Shown here: piece by piece, positions 1-5,222 of the stretch
Position numbering within the stretch: position 1 is the first letter of the stretch
Layout of the letters: the number at the start of each line of letters is the position of its first letter
NCBI GenBank assembly: GCA_938091715.1
Contig: CALKMT010000221.1
Span: forward strand, 1 to 5,222
DNA from: an uncultured Litorivicinus sp.
GTDB lineage: Bacteria > Pseudomonadota > Gammaproteobacteria > Pseudomonadales > Litorivicinaceae
Direction: 5' to 3'
Length of the DNA: 5,222 nucleotides
Made by a program: the position numbers and the translations under genes
Notes under the pieces: generated by a model
The model's input: only the letters and a program-made list of their open reading frames with translations
The model's database searches: none
What the model was told of the DNA's origin: nothing

Positions 1-707
1 AAGATGTAGAACTTGTTGATGCAAGGGGGCACGACCAACAGCGGTTTTTTGTTTACCTCGGGGGTCGTTGGGCTGTACTGGATCAATTCGAACAACGCGT
101 TCTTATAGATAACTGCCCCTGGGGTGACGGCCAGATTCGTGCCAACTTCAAAGGCTGACTCGTCGGTCATCGTGATGCGGCCCTTTTCCAGGTCGCCCAG
201 CAAATTTTTCCAGCCGTTCAACAGCGACTGGCCGCCGCTTTCCATGGCCTCTTTCATGACCTCAGGATTGGTGGCGGCAAAGTTCGTCGGGCTCATCGCA
301 TCGATATAGCTTTGGGTATAAAAACGCAGCTTTTCTTTTTCTTTCTCGTCACCCGGGACGGCTTCGGCCCACTGATTCAATAGGTCACTGGTCAGCAAGT
401 AGCTCTGCTTAATAAAGTCATAGACCGGCTGATCGTTCCACTCTTCAGCTTTGAACCGTCGGTCCTTGGGCATTTCACCCAATCCCATCATGCTCTGCCA
501 CAGGTTCAATTGCTGGCGTTGAAACTCGGTTAGGTTATCCATCCACTGGGCCGGGTTTTGCCAACTGCTGGTGGCAAGTTGGGTCCATGCCTGGCTCAGC
601 CCTTGAATGGCCTCGGCGCTTTCAGCGCTTGAAAACCGCTCCATCAGTTGTTGGGCTTGCTCGTTCAATTCGTTGAACAAGTGGTTGGGATCCTTGGGTG
701 CGTTCAT
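1..707 (-). CDS. phaC: Class I poly(3-hydroxyalkanoate) synthase PhaC, N-terminal part (truncated by window edge)
   Basis: PhaC polymerises (R)-3-hydroxyacyl-CoA into polyhydroxyalkanoate at the granule surface, releasing CoA. The window holds 235 complete codons of what in class I enzymes is usually about 560-600, so the catalytic alpha/beta-hydrolase domain lies off the left edge. Family landmarks seen: DRRF at 82-85 followed by EEW, YDFIKQSYLLTS around 96-107, MSPTNFAATNPEV at 138-150, ESGGQ at 156-160, TDESAFEVG at 181-189, and PPCINKFYI at 227-235, where the class I pattern normally continues into LDL. As I recall, the Cupriavidus necator enzyme also has Cys in PPCINK. Start: ATG at 707-705, 2 bases after the phaA stop (TGATAATG), with GAGAGAG 7 bases upstream lying inside the end of phaA, which suggests translational coupling. 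It is the last gene seen of the phaB-phaA-phaC run. Identification is firm; the active-site Cys/Asp/His cannot be checked here. Confidence 0.95.
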   Translation of the reverse strand, partial: MNAPKDPNHLFNELNEQAQQLMERFSSAESAEAIQGLSQAWTQLATSSWQNPAQWMDNLTEFQRQQLNLWQSMMGLGEMPKDRRFKAEEWNDQPVYDFIKQSYLLTSDLLNQWAEAVPGDEKEKEKLRFYTQSYIDAMSPTNFAATNPEVMKEAMESGGQSLLNGWKNLLGDLEKGRITMTDESAFEVGTNLAVTPGAVIYKNALFELIQYSPTTPEVNKKPLLVVPPCINKFYI

Positions 708-709
708 TA

Positions 710-1891
710 TCAAACTCTCTCAAATAGGGCGGCGACCCCTTGGCCGCCTCCGATGCATAGGGTGGCGATCGCATAGCGCTTGCCGGTCCGATGCAATTCA
801 TAAATGGCCTTGGTCGACACGATTGCACCGGTGGCACCAATTGGATGGCCCAAGCTGATCCCAGAGCCGTTCGGGTTCAACAGCGCCGGATCTAAATCCA
901 GGCCGTGGCAGACGCCGAGCGCCTGGGCGGCAAAGGCCTCGTTAACTTCCCACACATCAATGTCTTGGGTGCGTAGGCCGGTTCGTTTTAGCAAGGCTTG
1001 CGTGGCTGGCACCGGGCCGAGCCCCATCACCTTGGGATCCAAGGCCACGAAGGCATAGTCGACCAAGCGCGCTTGCGGGGTTAGGCCCTGGGCTTTGACC
1101 GCGCTGTCGCTGGCCAAGGTCATCATGCACGCGGCATCGTTGATACCGGATGCATTGCCTGCGGTCACGGTGCCGTCTTTTTGGAACACCGGACGTAAGC
1201 CGGCCAGACTTTCCTCGGTGGTCTCGGCTTTGACATGCTCGTCGATTGACAACAGCTGTGTTTTCCGGCCTTGACGCACTTCGATCGGCAAAATTTGTTG
1301 TTCAAAGCGGCCTTCGCTGATGGCCTGATGCGCCCGTCGATGGCTCTCTGCGGCCAACCGATCCTGCGCCTGGCGGCTGATTTGATGACGCTCGGCCACA
1401 CGCTCTGCCGTTACGCCCATGTGTTGATTGTCAAAGGGGTCGCTTAACGCCCCTAGCATCGCATCGACCAGCACCGAATCGCCCATTTTTTGGCCAAATC
1501 GCTGGGTCGGTAACCAATGGGGCACGCGGGACATGACCTCTGAGCCACCGGCAATGGTGACCTCGGCCTGGTCTTCGTTGATCATTTGTGCGGCGGCAAT
1601 AATCGCACTCAAGCCACTGCCGCACAGCCGGTTTAGGTTAAACGCCGGAGTCGTTTCGGGCAGGCCGCCATGGATTGCGGACGCGCGGGATAAGTACATG
1701 TCCTTGGGCTCGGTGTTGCACACGTGTCCCATCACCAAATGGCCTACGGACTCGGGATCGACCTTTGCCCGGGCGATTGACTCAGCCACGACTTGGCTGG
1801 CCAGCTCGATCGGCGTGGTATTTTTTAGCGCCCCGCCAAAGGTACCGATAGCGGTTCGAACAGCGCCTAACACAAAGATGTCTTTACGCAT
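710..1891 (-). CDS. phaA: Beta-ketothiolase / acetyl-CoA C-acetyltransferase PhaA (BktB-like)
   Basis: Biosynthetic thiolase, 393 residues (the normal family length), catalysing Claisen condensation of two acyl-CoA molecules to 3-ketoacyl-CoA, the first step of PHA synthesis, in the cytoplasm. Seen: VRTAIGTFGG near the N-terminus; NRLCGSG with the acyl-accepting Cys90; NEAFAAQ at 317-323; NPNGSGISLGHP with His349; and CIGGGQG with the proton-abstracting Cys379. All catalytic residues are therefore present. TEPKDMYL at 60-67 and the NPNGSGISLGHP wording resemble, from memory, C. necator BktB, the broad-range ketothiolase that also makes 3-ketovaleryl-CoA, more than classical PhaA (NVNGGAIALGHP). 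Substrate range is thus inferred to be possibly C4-C5. Start ATG at 1891-1889 has AGGAA 6 bases upstream. It lies between phaB (60-base gap) and phaC (2-base gap), so PHA synthesis rather than beta-oxidation is the likely job. Confidence 0.95.
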   Translation of the reverse strand: MRKDIFVLGAVRTAIGTFGGALKNTTPIELASQVVAESIARAKVDPESVGHLVMGHVCNTEPKDMYLSRASAIHGGLPETTPAFNLNRLCGSGLSAIIAAAQMINEDQAEVTIAGGSEVMSRVPHWLPTQRFGQKMGDSVLVDAMLGALSDPFDNQHMGVTAERVAERHQISRQAQDRLAAESHRRAHQAISEGRFEQQILPIEVRQGRKTQLLSIDEHVKAETTEESLAGLRPVFQKDGTVTAGNASGINDAACMMTLASDSAVKAQGLTPQARLVDYAFVALDPKVMGLGPVPATQALLKRTGLRTQDIDVWEVNEAFAAQALGVCHGLDLDPALLNPNGSGISLGHPIGATGAIVSTKAIYELHRTGKRYAIATLCIGGGQGVAALFERV

Positions 1892-1912
1892 CAGAAATTC
1901 CTGTCACAGAGT

Positions 1913-1936
1913 CCCGGCCGGGAAACCCCAGCCGGG
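1913..1936 (-). repeat. GC-rich stem-loop between phaB and phaA
   Basis: CCCGGC (1913-1918) and GCCGGG (1931-1936) pair perfectly. After one mismatch (1919/1930), GGG (1920-1922) pairs with CCC (1927-1929), leaving a four-base loop. The structure lies in the 60-base phaB-phaA gap, with the phaA ribosome binding site about 10 bases downstream on the transcribed strand. There is no T-run after it, so it does not look like an intrinsic terminator. An mRNA-processing or stability element, or attenuation of the downstream genes, is an inference only. Confidence 0.5.
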
Positions 1937-1951
1937 TGACGCTCACGCGTC

Positions 1952-2698
1952 CTAGAACATGTGTTGACCGCCATTGATGGCAAGGTTGGAGCCGGTAATA
2001 AAGCCCGCAGGCTCACTGGATAGGTAAGCCACGGCGCAGGCAATTTCCTCGGGCTGGCCCAAGCGACCCACCGGGATCGTGCTTGCGATCTTGTCTAAAA
2101 TCTCGTCACCGATCGCGGCCACCATGGACGTCAGCACATAACCTGGGCTGATCGTGTTGACCGTGATGCCTTTGGCGGCGACTTCTTGGGCCAATGACTT
2201 GGTAAAACCGTGCATGCCGGCCTTGGCCGCCGCATAGTTAGTCTGGCCAAACTGGCCTTTTTGACCGTTCACAGATGAGATGTTGATGACGCGTCCCCAC
2301 TTGCTTTCCAGCATGGGGTTAATGCACAGACGTGTCATGTTGAAAACGCTGCGCAGGTTCGCGTTCATGACTTCGTCCCATTGCTCTAGGGTCATTTTAC
2401 GAAAAGTTGAGTCCCGGGTGATGCCCGCGTTGTTAACCAACACATCAATCGATCCGTGCTTTTCCAATATGCCGCTGACGCACTGCTCTGAGCTGTCAGG
2501 GTCGGACACATCGCCGTACGCCACGTCGATGTCAAAACCTTGTTCGGCCTGTTCTGCCTTCCACTTCTGCGCTTTCTCGTGGTTGCCGCCGCTGTTGTAG
2601 CCTGCGACTACGGTAAACCCTTGAGTGGCCAATTCATGGCAAATGGCCGATCCAATCCCACCAGTACCGCCGGTGACTAATGCAACTTTTTTTCCCAT
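1952..2698 (-). CDS. phaB: Acetoacetyl-CoA reductase PhaB (SDR family)
   Basis: NADPH-dependent reductase converting acetoacetyl-CoA (3-ketoacyl-CoA) to (R)-3-hydroxybutyryl-CoA, the PhaC substrate. With the start chosen here it has 248 residues, typical of PhaB. Classical short-chain dehydrogenase layout: cofactor loop TGGTGGIG at 9-16, NNAG at 89-92, Asn114 in MNANL, catalytic Ser142-x12-Tyr155-xxx-Lys159 in a YAAAK motif, then NTISPGYV at 181-188. The QKGQFGQTNY segment at 146-155 is characteristic of PhaB rather than FabG. The ATG at 2698-2696 is preferred because GGAGG lies 4 bases upstream and MGKKVALVTGG is the usual SDR opening. A longer reading from GTG or ATG near 2734 would translate the ribosome binding site. 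It is the first gene of the PHA operon, divergent from the TusA-family gene across 256 bases. FabG is the main alternative, made unlikely by context. Confidence 0.94.
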   Translation of the reverse strand: MGKKVALVTGGTGGIGSAICHELATQGFTVVAGYNSGGNHEKAQKWKAEQAEQGFDIDVAYGDVSDPDSSEQCVSGILEKHGSIDVLVNNAGITRDSTFRKMTLEQWDEVMNANLRSVFNMTRLCINPMLESKWGRVINISSVNGQKGQFGQTNYAAAKAGMHGFTKSLAQEVAAKGITVNTISPGYVLTSMVAAIGDEILDKIASTIPVGRLGQPEEIACAVAYLSSEPAGFITGSNLAINGGQHMF

Positions 2699-2716
2699 TG
2701 TTCCTCCAAGCTTCTG

Positions 2717-2734
2717 ATGAATGCGTCCATTCAT
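2717..2734. promoter_or_regulatory. Perfect inverted repeat just upstream of the phaB ribosome binding site
   Basis: ATGAATG (2717-2723), spacer CGTC, CATTCAT (2728-2734): 7-bp arms without mismatch. It ends 9 bases before the GGAGG of phaB on the transcribed strand. It could be an operator for a regulator of the PHA operon or a weak hairpin in the phaB leader. The palindrome is seen directly; its function is not shown. Confidence 0.35.
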
Positions 2735-2903
2735 GCATCGAAGGATTCCCTAGCGACGTTGATCCTGAAAGAATCAAGCCTGACATCGTGCCAGTCGTCC
2801 CAATAAAAATTGCGTTCTGCGACCTTCTCATCGGCCTAACCGACAAGAACCTAGTCGCTGTATGTGAACTAATTACGACATTCGTGCCGAATAGTCCAAA
2901 GGG

Positions 2904-2931
2904 TTAGCCGGATTCAGGGCTAAAGTATGAT
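2904..2931 (+). promoter_or_regulatory. tusA: Candidate promoter/operator of tusA with TTAGCC-N8-GGCTAA palindrome
   Basis: A perfect 6-bp inverted repeat, TTAGCC (2904-2909) and GGCTAA (2918-2923) with an 8-base spacer, is followed by TATGAT (2926-2931), five of six matches to a -10 box. The left arm would sit at the -35 position with a 16-base spacer but matches TTGACA poorly (3/6). Transcription would begin near 2938, right at the AGGAGA ribosome binding site, giving a very short leader. That geometry, or a different upstream promoter, remains open. Confidence 0.25.
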
Positions 2932-2954
2932 GAAAACAGGAGAATATCTGCCTT

Positions 2955-3179
2955 GTGAGTGAGAGCAACCTTGATACCAGTGGAACCTGGTGCCCGGAAC
3001 CCATCATGCTGCTGAGCGAGCACTTAGAAAGCTGTTCAAGCGGCGATCGGGTGCGATTGATCAGCACCGATCCGGCAGCTTTGCGTGATATCCCCAAGTA
3101 CTGTCAGGCCATGGGGCATACCCTGATCTCCCATGAAAATAGCGCCACGGACTGGGTGTTTTTGATTCAGGTCCGATAA
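2955..3179 (+). CDS. tusA: TusA-family sulfur-carrier / sulfurtransferase protein
   Basis: Small cytoplasmic protein of 74 residues (E. coli TusA is 81). TusA proteins accept a persulfide sulfur on the conserved Cys and pass it on, in E. coli from IscS to the TusBCD-TusE relay for 2-thiouridine in tRNA; other relatives serve sulfur oxidation or other metabolism. Seen: GTWCPEP with the sulfur-accepting Cys13 followed by Pro14, then the helix IMLLSEHL, then DPAALRDIPKYC at 39-50 and a C-terminal VFLIQV strand, all as in TusA. The usual GLxCPEP is here GTWCPEP. The start is GTG at 2955-2957; AGGAGA at 2938-2943 lies 11 bases upstream, a rather long spacing, and no ATG is available. It stands alone on the plus strand, divergent from phaB, and its 3' end overlaps the convergent gene by 13 bases. 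Which sulfur pathway it serves cannot be told from the window. Confidence 0.85.
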   Translation: MSESNLDTSGTWCPEPIMLLSEHLESCSSGDRVRLISTDPAALRDIPKYCQAMGHTLISHENSATDWVFLIQVR

Positions 3180-3790
3180 CGCGCCAGCAGCCCGTAAAAG
3201 TCTAATTGAATTGGCCCGCCTGCCTTGATTTGACCAACCTGGCCCAAGGTCAGCAGCCCCGCAAAACCAGCGTATCGGCGCGCATCGACGCGGATCGAAA
3301 TCGGACCCTCCTGGGTCTGACGTTGGTAATCGATCATCGGGGCAATATCCCCATCCTGCAGGTGCCACATTTCTAACCGTTTAAAGGTCCATGCGGATCG
3401 ATGCCATATTGCGACTTGCAGCTCGGCCATGTCTGGACATTGTTGGGTTTGGGATGGCTCAAAATGATCCCGGGCGGCGGTCAAACCGGCCTTAACGAAC
3501 GCCGGCGGGTGGGGCTGGCAGGTACGCCGGGCTGGGTCACAATAGCCTTGCAGACGGTGGGCCAATTGCTGGACTGGGAACAGGGTGCCATTGAACAGAA
3601 TCAGGCCACTGGTCGAGCCGTCCTCCATCAAAGACCAGGCCAGCAGCGGATGGCTATGGGTCGGTTCGTGTCCGACTCCCAAGTCCACTAAGCAGGTGTA
3701 ACCGTCCAGCTCCGGCACCAGACGCGATGGCTTTGGCGCACGGGCAGCGCGCTTTGAATCCAGATTGATAATAGAATTTTCAGTACTCAC
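3167..3790 (-). CDS. Unrecognised protein of 207 residues
   Basis: I do not recognise a family. The sequence opens with a polar, basic stretch (about residues 1-25) and has no signal peptide or membrane segment, so a cytoplasmic protein is likely. Visible points: a histidine cluster HEPTHSH at 41-47 (H41, H45, H47), four cysteines (33, 84, 91, 118), a Trp/His-rich stretch AIWHRSAWTFKRLEMWHL at 127-144, and a Gly/Leu-rich stretch AGFAGLLTLGQVGQI at 174-188. Metal binding by the His cluster is only a guess. Start GTG at 3790-3788 is the most upstream option and gives the longest reading; it has only a weak CCGGG-like signal upstream, and an internal GTG at residue 25 is possible. It follows the DUF3080-like gene by 27 bases on the same strand, so cotranscription is likely. 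Its last 13 bases overlap the end of tusA, tail to tail. Confidence 0.75.
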   Translation of the reverse strand: MSTENSIINLDSKRAARAPKPSRLVPELDGYTCLVDLGVGHEPTHSHPLLAWSLMEDGSTSGLILFNGTLFPVQQLAHRLQGYCDPARRTCQPHPPAFVKAGLTAARDHFEPSQTQQCPDMAELQVAIWHRSAWTFKRLEMWHLQDGDIAPMIDYQRQTQEGPISIRVDARRYAGFAGLLTLGQVGQIKAGGPIQLDFYGLLARYRT

Positions 3791-3817
3791 GCCCGGAGTA
3801 TAGAAGACCCGCAGGCG

Positions 3818-4780
3818 TTAACCCGCCCCAGGAGGACTAAGACCACAACGCCCTAACAAATCACGCCAGGCCAAGGCATGTTCCCGGGTCGTGGTTTGCC
3901 ATTGCGCCCAGGGGATCGGTGTGGCACGCCAGGGCGTCTGAACGGGCACCGCATAAATCGGACGCAGGGCCTTGGTCAGGGTGCTCAACCAGGGCTGAAT
4001 TCGCTCCAGGTATTGGCTGGAAAACACCTGTTGCGCCAAGCGGCGTTGCTCGACCCCTCGGGGTCCTTGGCAAATCTCGCTACGCTGAAGGGCCTGGGTC
4101 ATCGGCGGCAGTTGCTGATCGACCAAGGCCATCGCTTGCAGGGCAGCGCCGCCCTGAGTCGAGCGGTTCAAGGCTTGAAGCAGATCGTTTAGTTGTCCAC
4201 CGGTGTCGGGTTGATCCATCGCCTGCCCGTCAATCCAGGCCAAGAGGGCGTCCAAGTGGTAGTCCACTGGCGCCTCGGGACCCAAGGGCGCGGTTGAGGA
4301 TTTGAAGTGAGCGGACCACTCAGGCCCGGCGACCAGGGCATTGTTTAACAGCACCGGCCATAGCGCCTGGCGATGTTCGATCAAGCGATCGAGCTCGGCC
4401 TGGATTTGCGGGTCCTCGGGCGTGCACTGTTGGGCGGTGTGCAACAGCCGCTGGGTCATCAAGAGGCGTTCGCTGGCGGGGGCCACTTTGCCTAGGCTGT
4501 TGTTAACCCGAGCCAGATCTTGAACCAAGCCACATTGGCCCAGACTCAGCACTTTGCCCAGGGATGAGCGCGCCTTGGGCTCGGCCTGCTTGCGTTGCTC
4601 CAATGGGCTTAACAAACGTTTGGGCTGGAAGGGCGCCAGGTCAATCGGTGTCTCAAGGGTGCGGGCCAAGCGATTGGAATAGTCCGCCAGCAAGCGCTCA
4701 GCTGCGGATTCGGTCGGCCAAAATAGCCAGGTCAGCGCCGCAATCGCCAGCGACAAGGCCAAAGTCAGTTTCATATTCAC
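3818..4780 (-). CDS. DUF3080-like exported or membrane-anchored protein
   Basis: A 320-residue protein of unknown function. A hydrophobic segment at about residues 4-21, after the N-terminal Lys, looks like a signal peptide or signal anchor, so the rest is probably periplasmic. RLLADYSNRLARTLE (29-43), CGLVQDLARVNNSLGKV (83-99) and SERLLMTQRLL (103-113) match what I remember of DUF3080, which many gammaproteobacteria annotate as a putative lipoprotein. Here there is no Cys near the end of the hydrophobic segment, hence no lipobox. Four cysteines (83, 119, 237, 312) could form disulfides if exported. Start: GTG at 4780-4778 or the nearby ATG at 4774-4772; neither has a good ribosome binding site, and the choice changes two residues. 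It begins 24 bases after the MATE gene stop and is followed 27 bases later by the unrecognised gene, suggesting one operon. The family assignment is from memory. Confidence 0.78.
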   Translation of the reverse strand: MNMKLTLALSLAIAALTWLFWPTESAAERLLADYSNRLARTLETPIDLAPFQPKRLLSPLEQRKQAEPKARSSLGKVLSLGQCGLVQDLARVNNSLGKVAPASERLLMTQRLLHTAQQCTPEDPQIQAELDRLIEHRQALWPVLLNNALVAGPEWSAHFKSSTAPLGPEAPVDYHLDALLAWIDGQAMDQPDTGGQLNDLLQALNRSTQGGAALQAMALVDQQLPPMTQALQRSEICQGPRGVEQRRLAQQVFSSQYLERIQPWLSTLTKALRPIYAVPVQTPWRATPIPWAQWQTTTREHALAWRDLLGRCGLSPPGAG

Positions 4781-4804
4781 TAGGTGGCCGCCGGATGGGG
4801 CAAT

Positions 4805-5222
4805 TCAAGAGGCTCGGCGGCGGACAACCCTGAGTCGTAGCAACATACCCAGGGACGCCAGCGTTAGGCCGACAATCAGAAAAATCCAAAATCCACTGGG
4901 TCCAATGCCCGGACCGCCAAAGGATCCACGGCCCAGCCACAGCCCCCCGGGCAGGCACACCAACCAATAGGAGGCCAACGCGACCCACAGCGGCCCTTGA
5001 CTATCTTCCCATCCACGCAATGCGCCGGCGCCGATGACCTGAATCGCATCCGGAAGCTGGTAGATGGCAGCGAACACCATCAGGGCCGTGGCCAAGGCGG
5101 TGACCTCGGGATCCGCGCCATACAGGCCCGCAAAGGTGGCCCGAAACATCAGCGTCAACACACAGGTTACAGCGGCAATGCTGAGCCCTAACCCAATGGC
5201 AGCGCGCCCGCTGAAGGCTGCC
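4805..5222 (-). CDS. norM: NorM/MdtK-type MATE multidrug exporter, C-terminal part (truncated by window edge)
   Basis: Only the last 138 residues are present; MATE exporters usually have about 450-480 residues and 12 membrane helices, so the 5' part lies beyond the right edge. The reading frame is open through the edge: ahead of an internal GTG at 5161 it encodes GRAAIGLGLSIAAVT, a membrane helix, so that GTG is not the start. Further hydrophobic segments cover roughly 'TALMVFAAIYQL', 'WVALASYWLVCLPGGLWL' and 'GFWIFLIVGLTLASLGMLL'. The DAIQVIGAGALRGWEDS stretch, the AxYWLVxLPxG pattern and GPSGFWIxLIVGLT match, from memory, the end of E. coli MdtK (NorM). Such proteins export cationic drugs across the inner membrane in exchange for Na+ or H+. 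The stop is TGA at 4807-4805, followed after 24 bases by the DUF3080-like gene, probably in one transcript. Exact substrate is unknown. Confidence 0.9.
   Translation of the reverse strand, partial: AAFSGRAAIGLGLSIAAVTCVLTLMFRATFAGLYGADPEVTALATALMVFAAIYQLPDAIQVIGAGALRGWEDSQGPLWVALASYWLVCLPGGLWLGRGSFGGPGIGPSGFWIFLIVGLTLASLGMLLRLRVVRRRAS

Larger units (their letters stand above)
2699..2954. other. Divergent intergenic region between phaB and tusA
   Basis: This 256-base gap carries no convincing open reading frame and is more AT-rich in parts (for example around 2800-2812 and 2866-2880) than the genes around it. It must hold promoters for phaB (leftward) and the TusA-family gene (rightward). I find two perfect inverted repeats (2717-2734 and 2904-2923), but no strong consensus sigma-70 promoter towards phaB. 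A PHA regulator or phasin gene is not present here. Confidence 0.6.

Noticed and set aside
1913..1936. Intrinsic terminator between phaB and phaA
   Set aside because: The hairpin is good but no T-rich run follows on the transcribed strand, and phaA and phaC need to be transcribed.
1428..1955. 175-residue open frame on the plus strand opposite phaA
   Set aside because: It lies antisense to a thiolase with all catalytic motifs, has no family resemblance, and such frames are expected opposite GC-rich genes.
2699..2734. Twelve-residue N-terminal extension of phaB
   Set aside because: It would translate the GGAGG ribosome binding site and the palindrome, and PhaB/SDR proteins normally begin right before the KVALVTGG strand.
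2776..2793. Sigma-54-like promoter towards phaB (TGGCACG on the minus strand at 2793-2787)
   Set aside because: The -24 element matches, but the required GC at -12 with correct spacing is missing; the GC found is shifted by one base and lacks the TT context.
2680..3097. Small frames within the phaB-tusA gap on both strands (2680-2907 plus; 2873-3097 minus)
   Set aside because: They overlap the better supported phaB and tusA starts, show no recognisable motifs and lack convincing ribosome binding sites.
3878..4305. Overlapping plus-strand frames of 104 and 128 residues opposite the DUF3080-like gene
   Set aside because: Two different frames are open at once over the same stretch, with low-complexity Arg/Gly/Ser/Pro-rich translations; they are shadows of the minus-strand gene.
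4805..5161. Separate 118-residue membrane protein starting at the GTG at 5161
   Set aside because: The frame remains open to the window edge and the added residues encode the preceding MATE helix, so this is the end of a longer gene.

Overview
The window looks like an ordinary chromosomal stretch from a gammaproteobacterium, probably free-living and plausibly marine. The evidence is a DUF3080-like protein (a family I know mainly from Gammaproteobacteria), a NorM/MdtK-type MATE exporter, a TusA-family protein and a class I polyhydroxyalkanoate (PHA) gene set. Base composition is moderately GC-rich and looks even. I see no insertion sequences, tRNA or rRNA genes, CRISPR arrays or other signs of recent transfer. 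The genus is not determinable by eye.

Left part (1-2698, minus strand): a PHA synthesis operon read right to left in the order phaB (acetoacetyl-CoA reductase), phaA (beta-ketothiolase, most like the BktB type) and phaC (class I PHA synthase, N-terminal 235 codons only, cut by the window edge). Together they turn two acyl-CoA units into 3-ketoacyl-CoA, reduce it to (R)-3-hydroxyacyl-CoA and polymerise it into storage granules. phaA and phaC are separated by only 2 bases, so they are surely cotranscribed. phaB and phaA are separated by 60 bases that hold a GC-rich hairpin.

Middle (2699-2954): a 256-base divergent intergenic region holding the signals for phaB to the left and for a small TusA-family gene (2955-3179, plus strand) to the right. 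It contains two perfect short inverted repeats, one just upstream of the phaB ribosome binding site and one just upstream of tusA.

Right part (3167-5222, minus strand): a second right-to-left transcription unit consisting of the C-terminal end of a NorM-type multidrug/Na+ antiporter (cut by the window edge), a DUF3080-like exported or membrane-anchored protein, and an unrecognised 207-residue protein. Gaps are 24 and 27 bases. The last gene runs tail-to-tail into tusA with a 13-base overlap of coding sequence.

I did not find a convincing previously undescribed system. The points most worth a second look are the BktB-like thiolase in the PHA operon, the intercistronic hairpin, the inverted repeats in the divergent region, the unrecognised 207-residue protein, and the DUF3080 protein without a lipobox.
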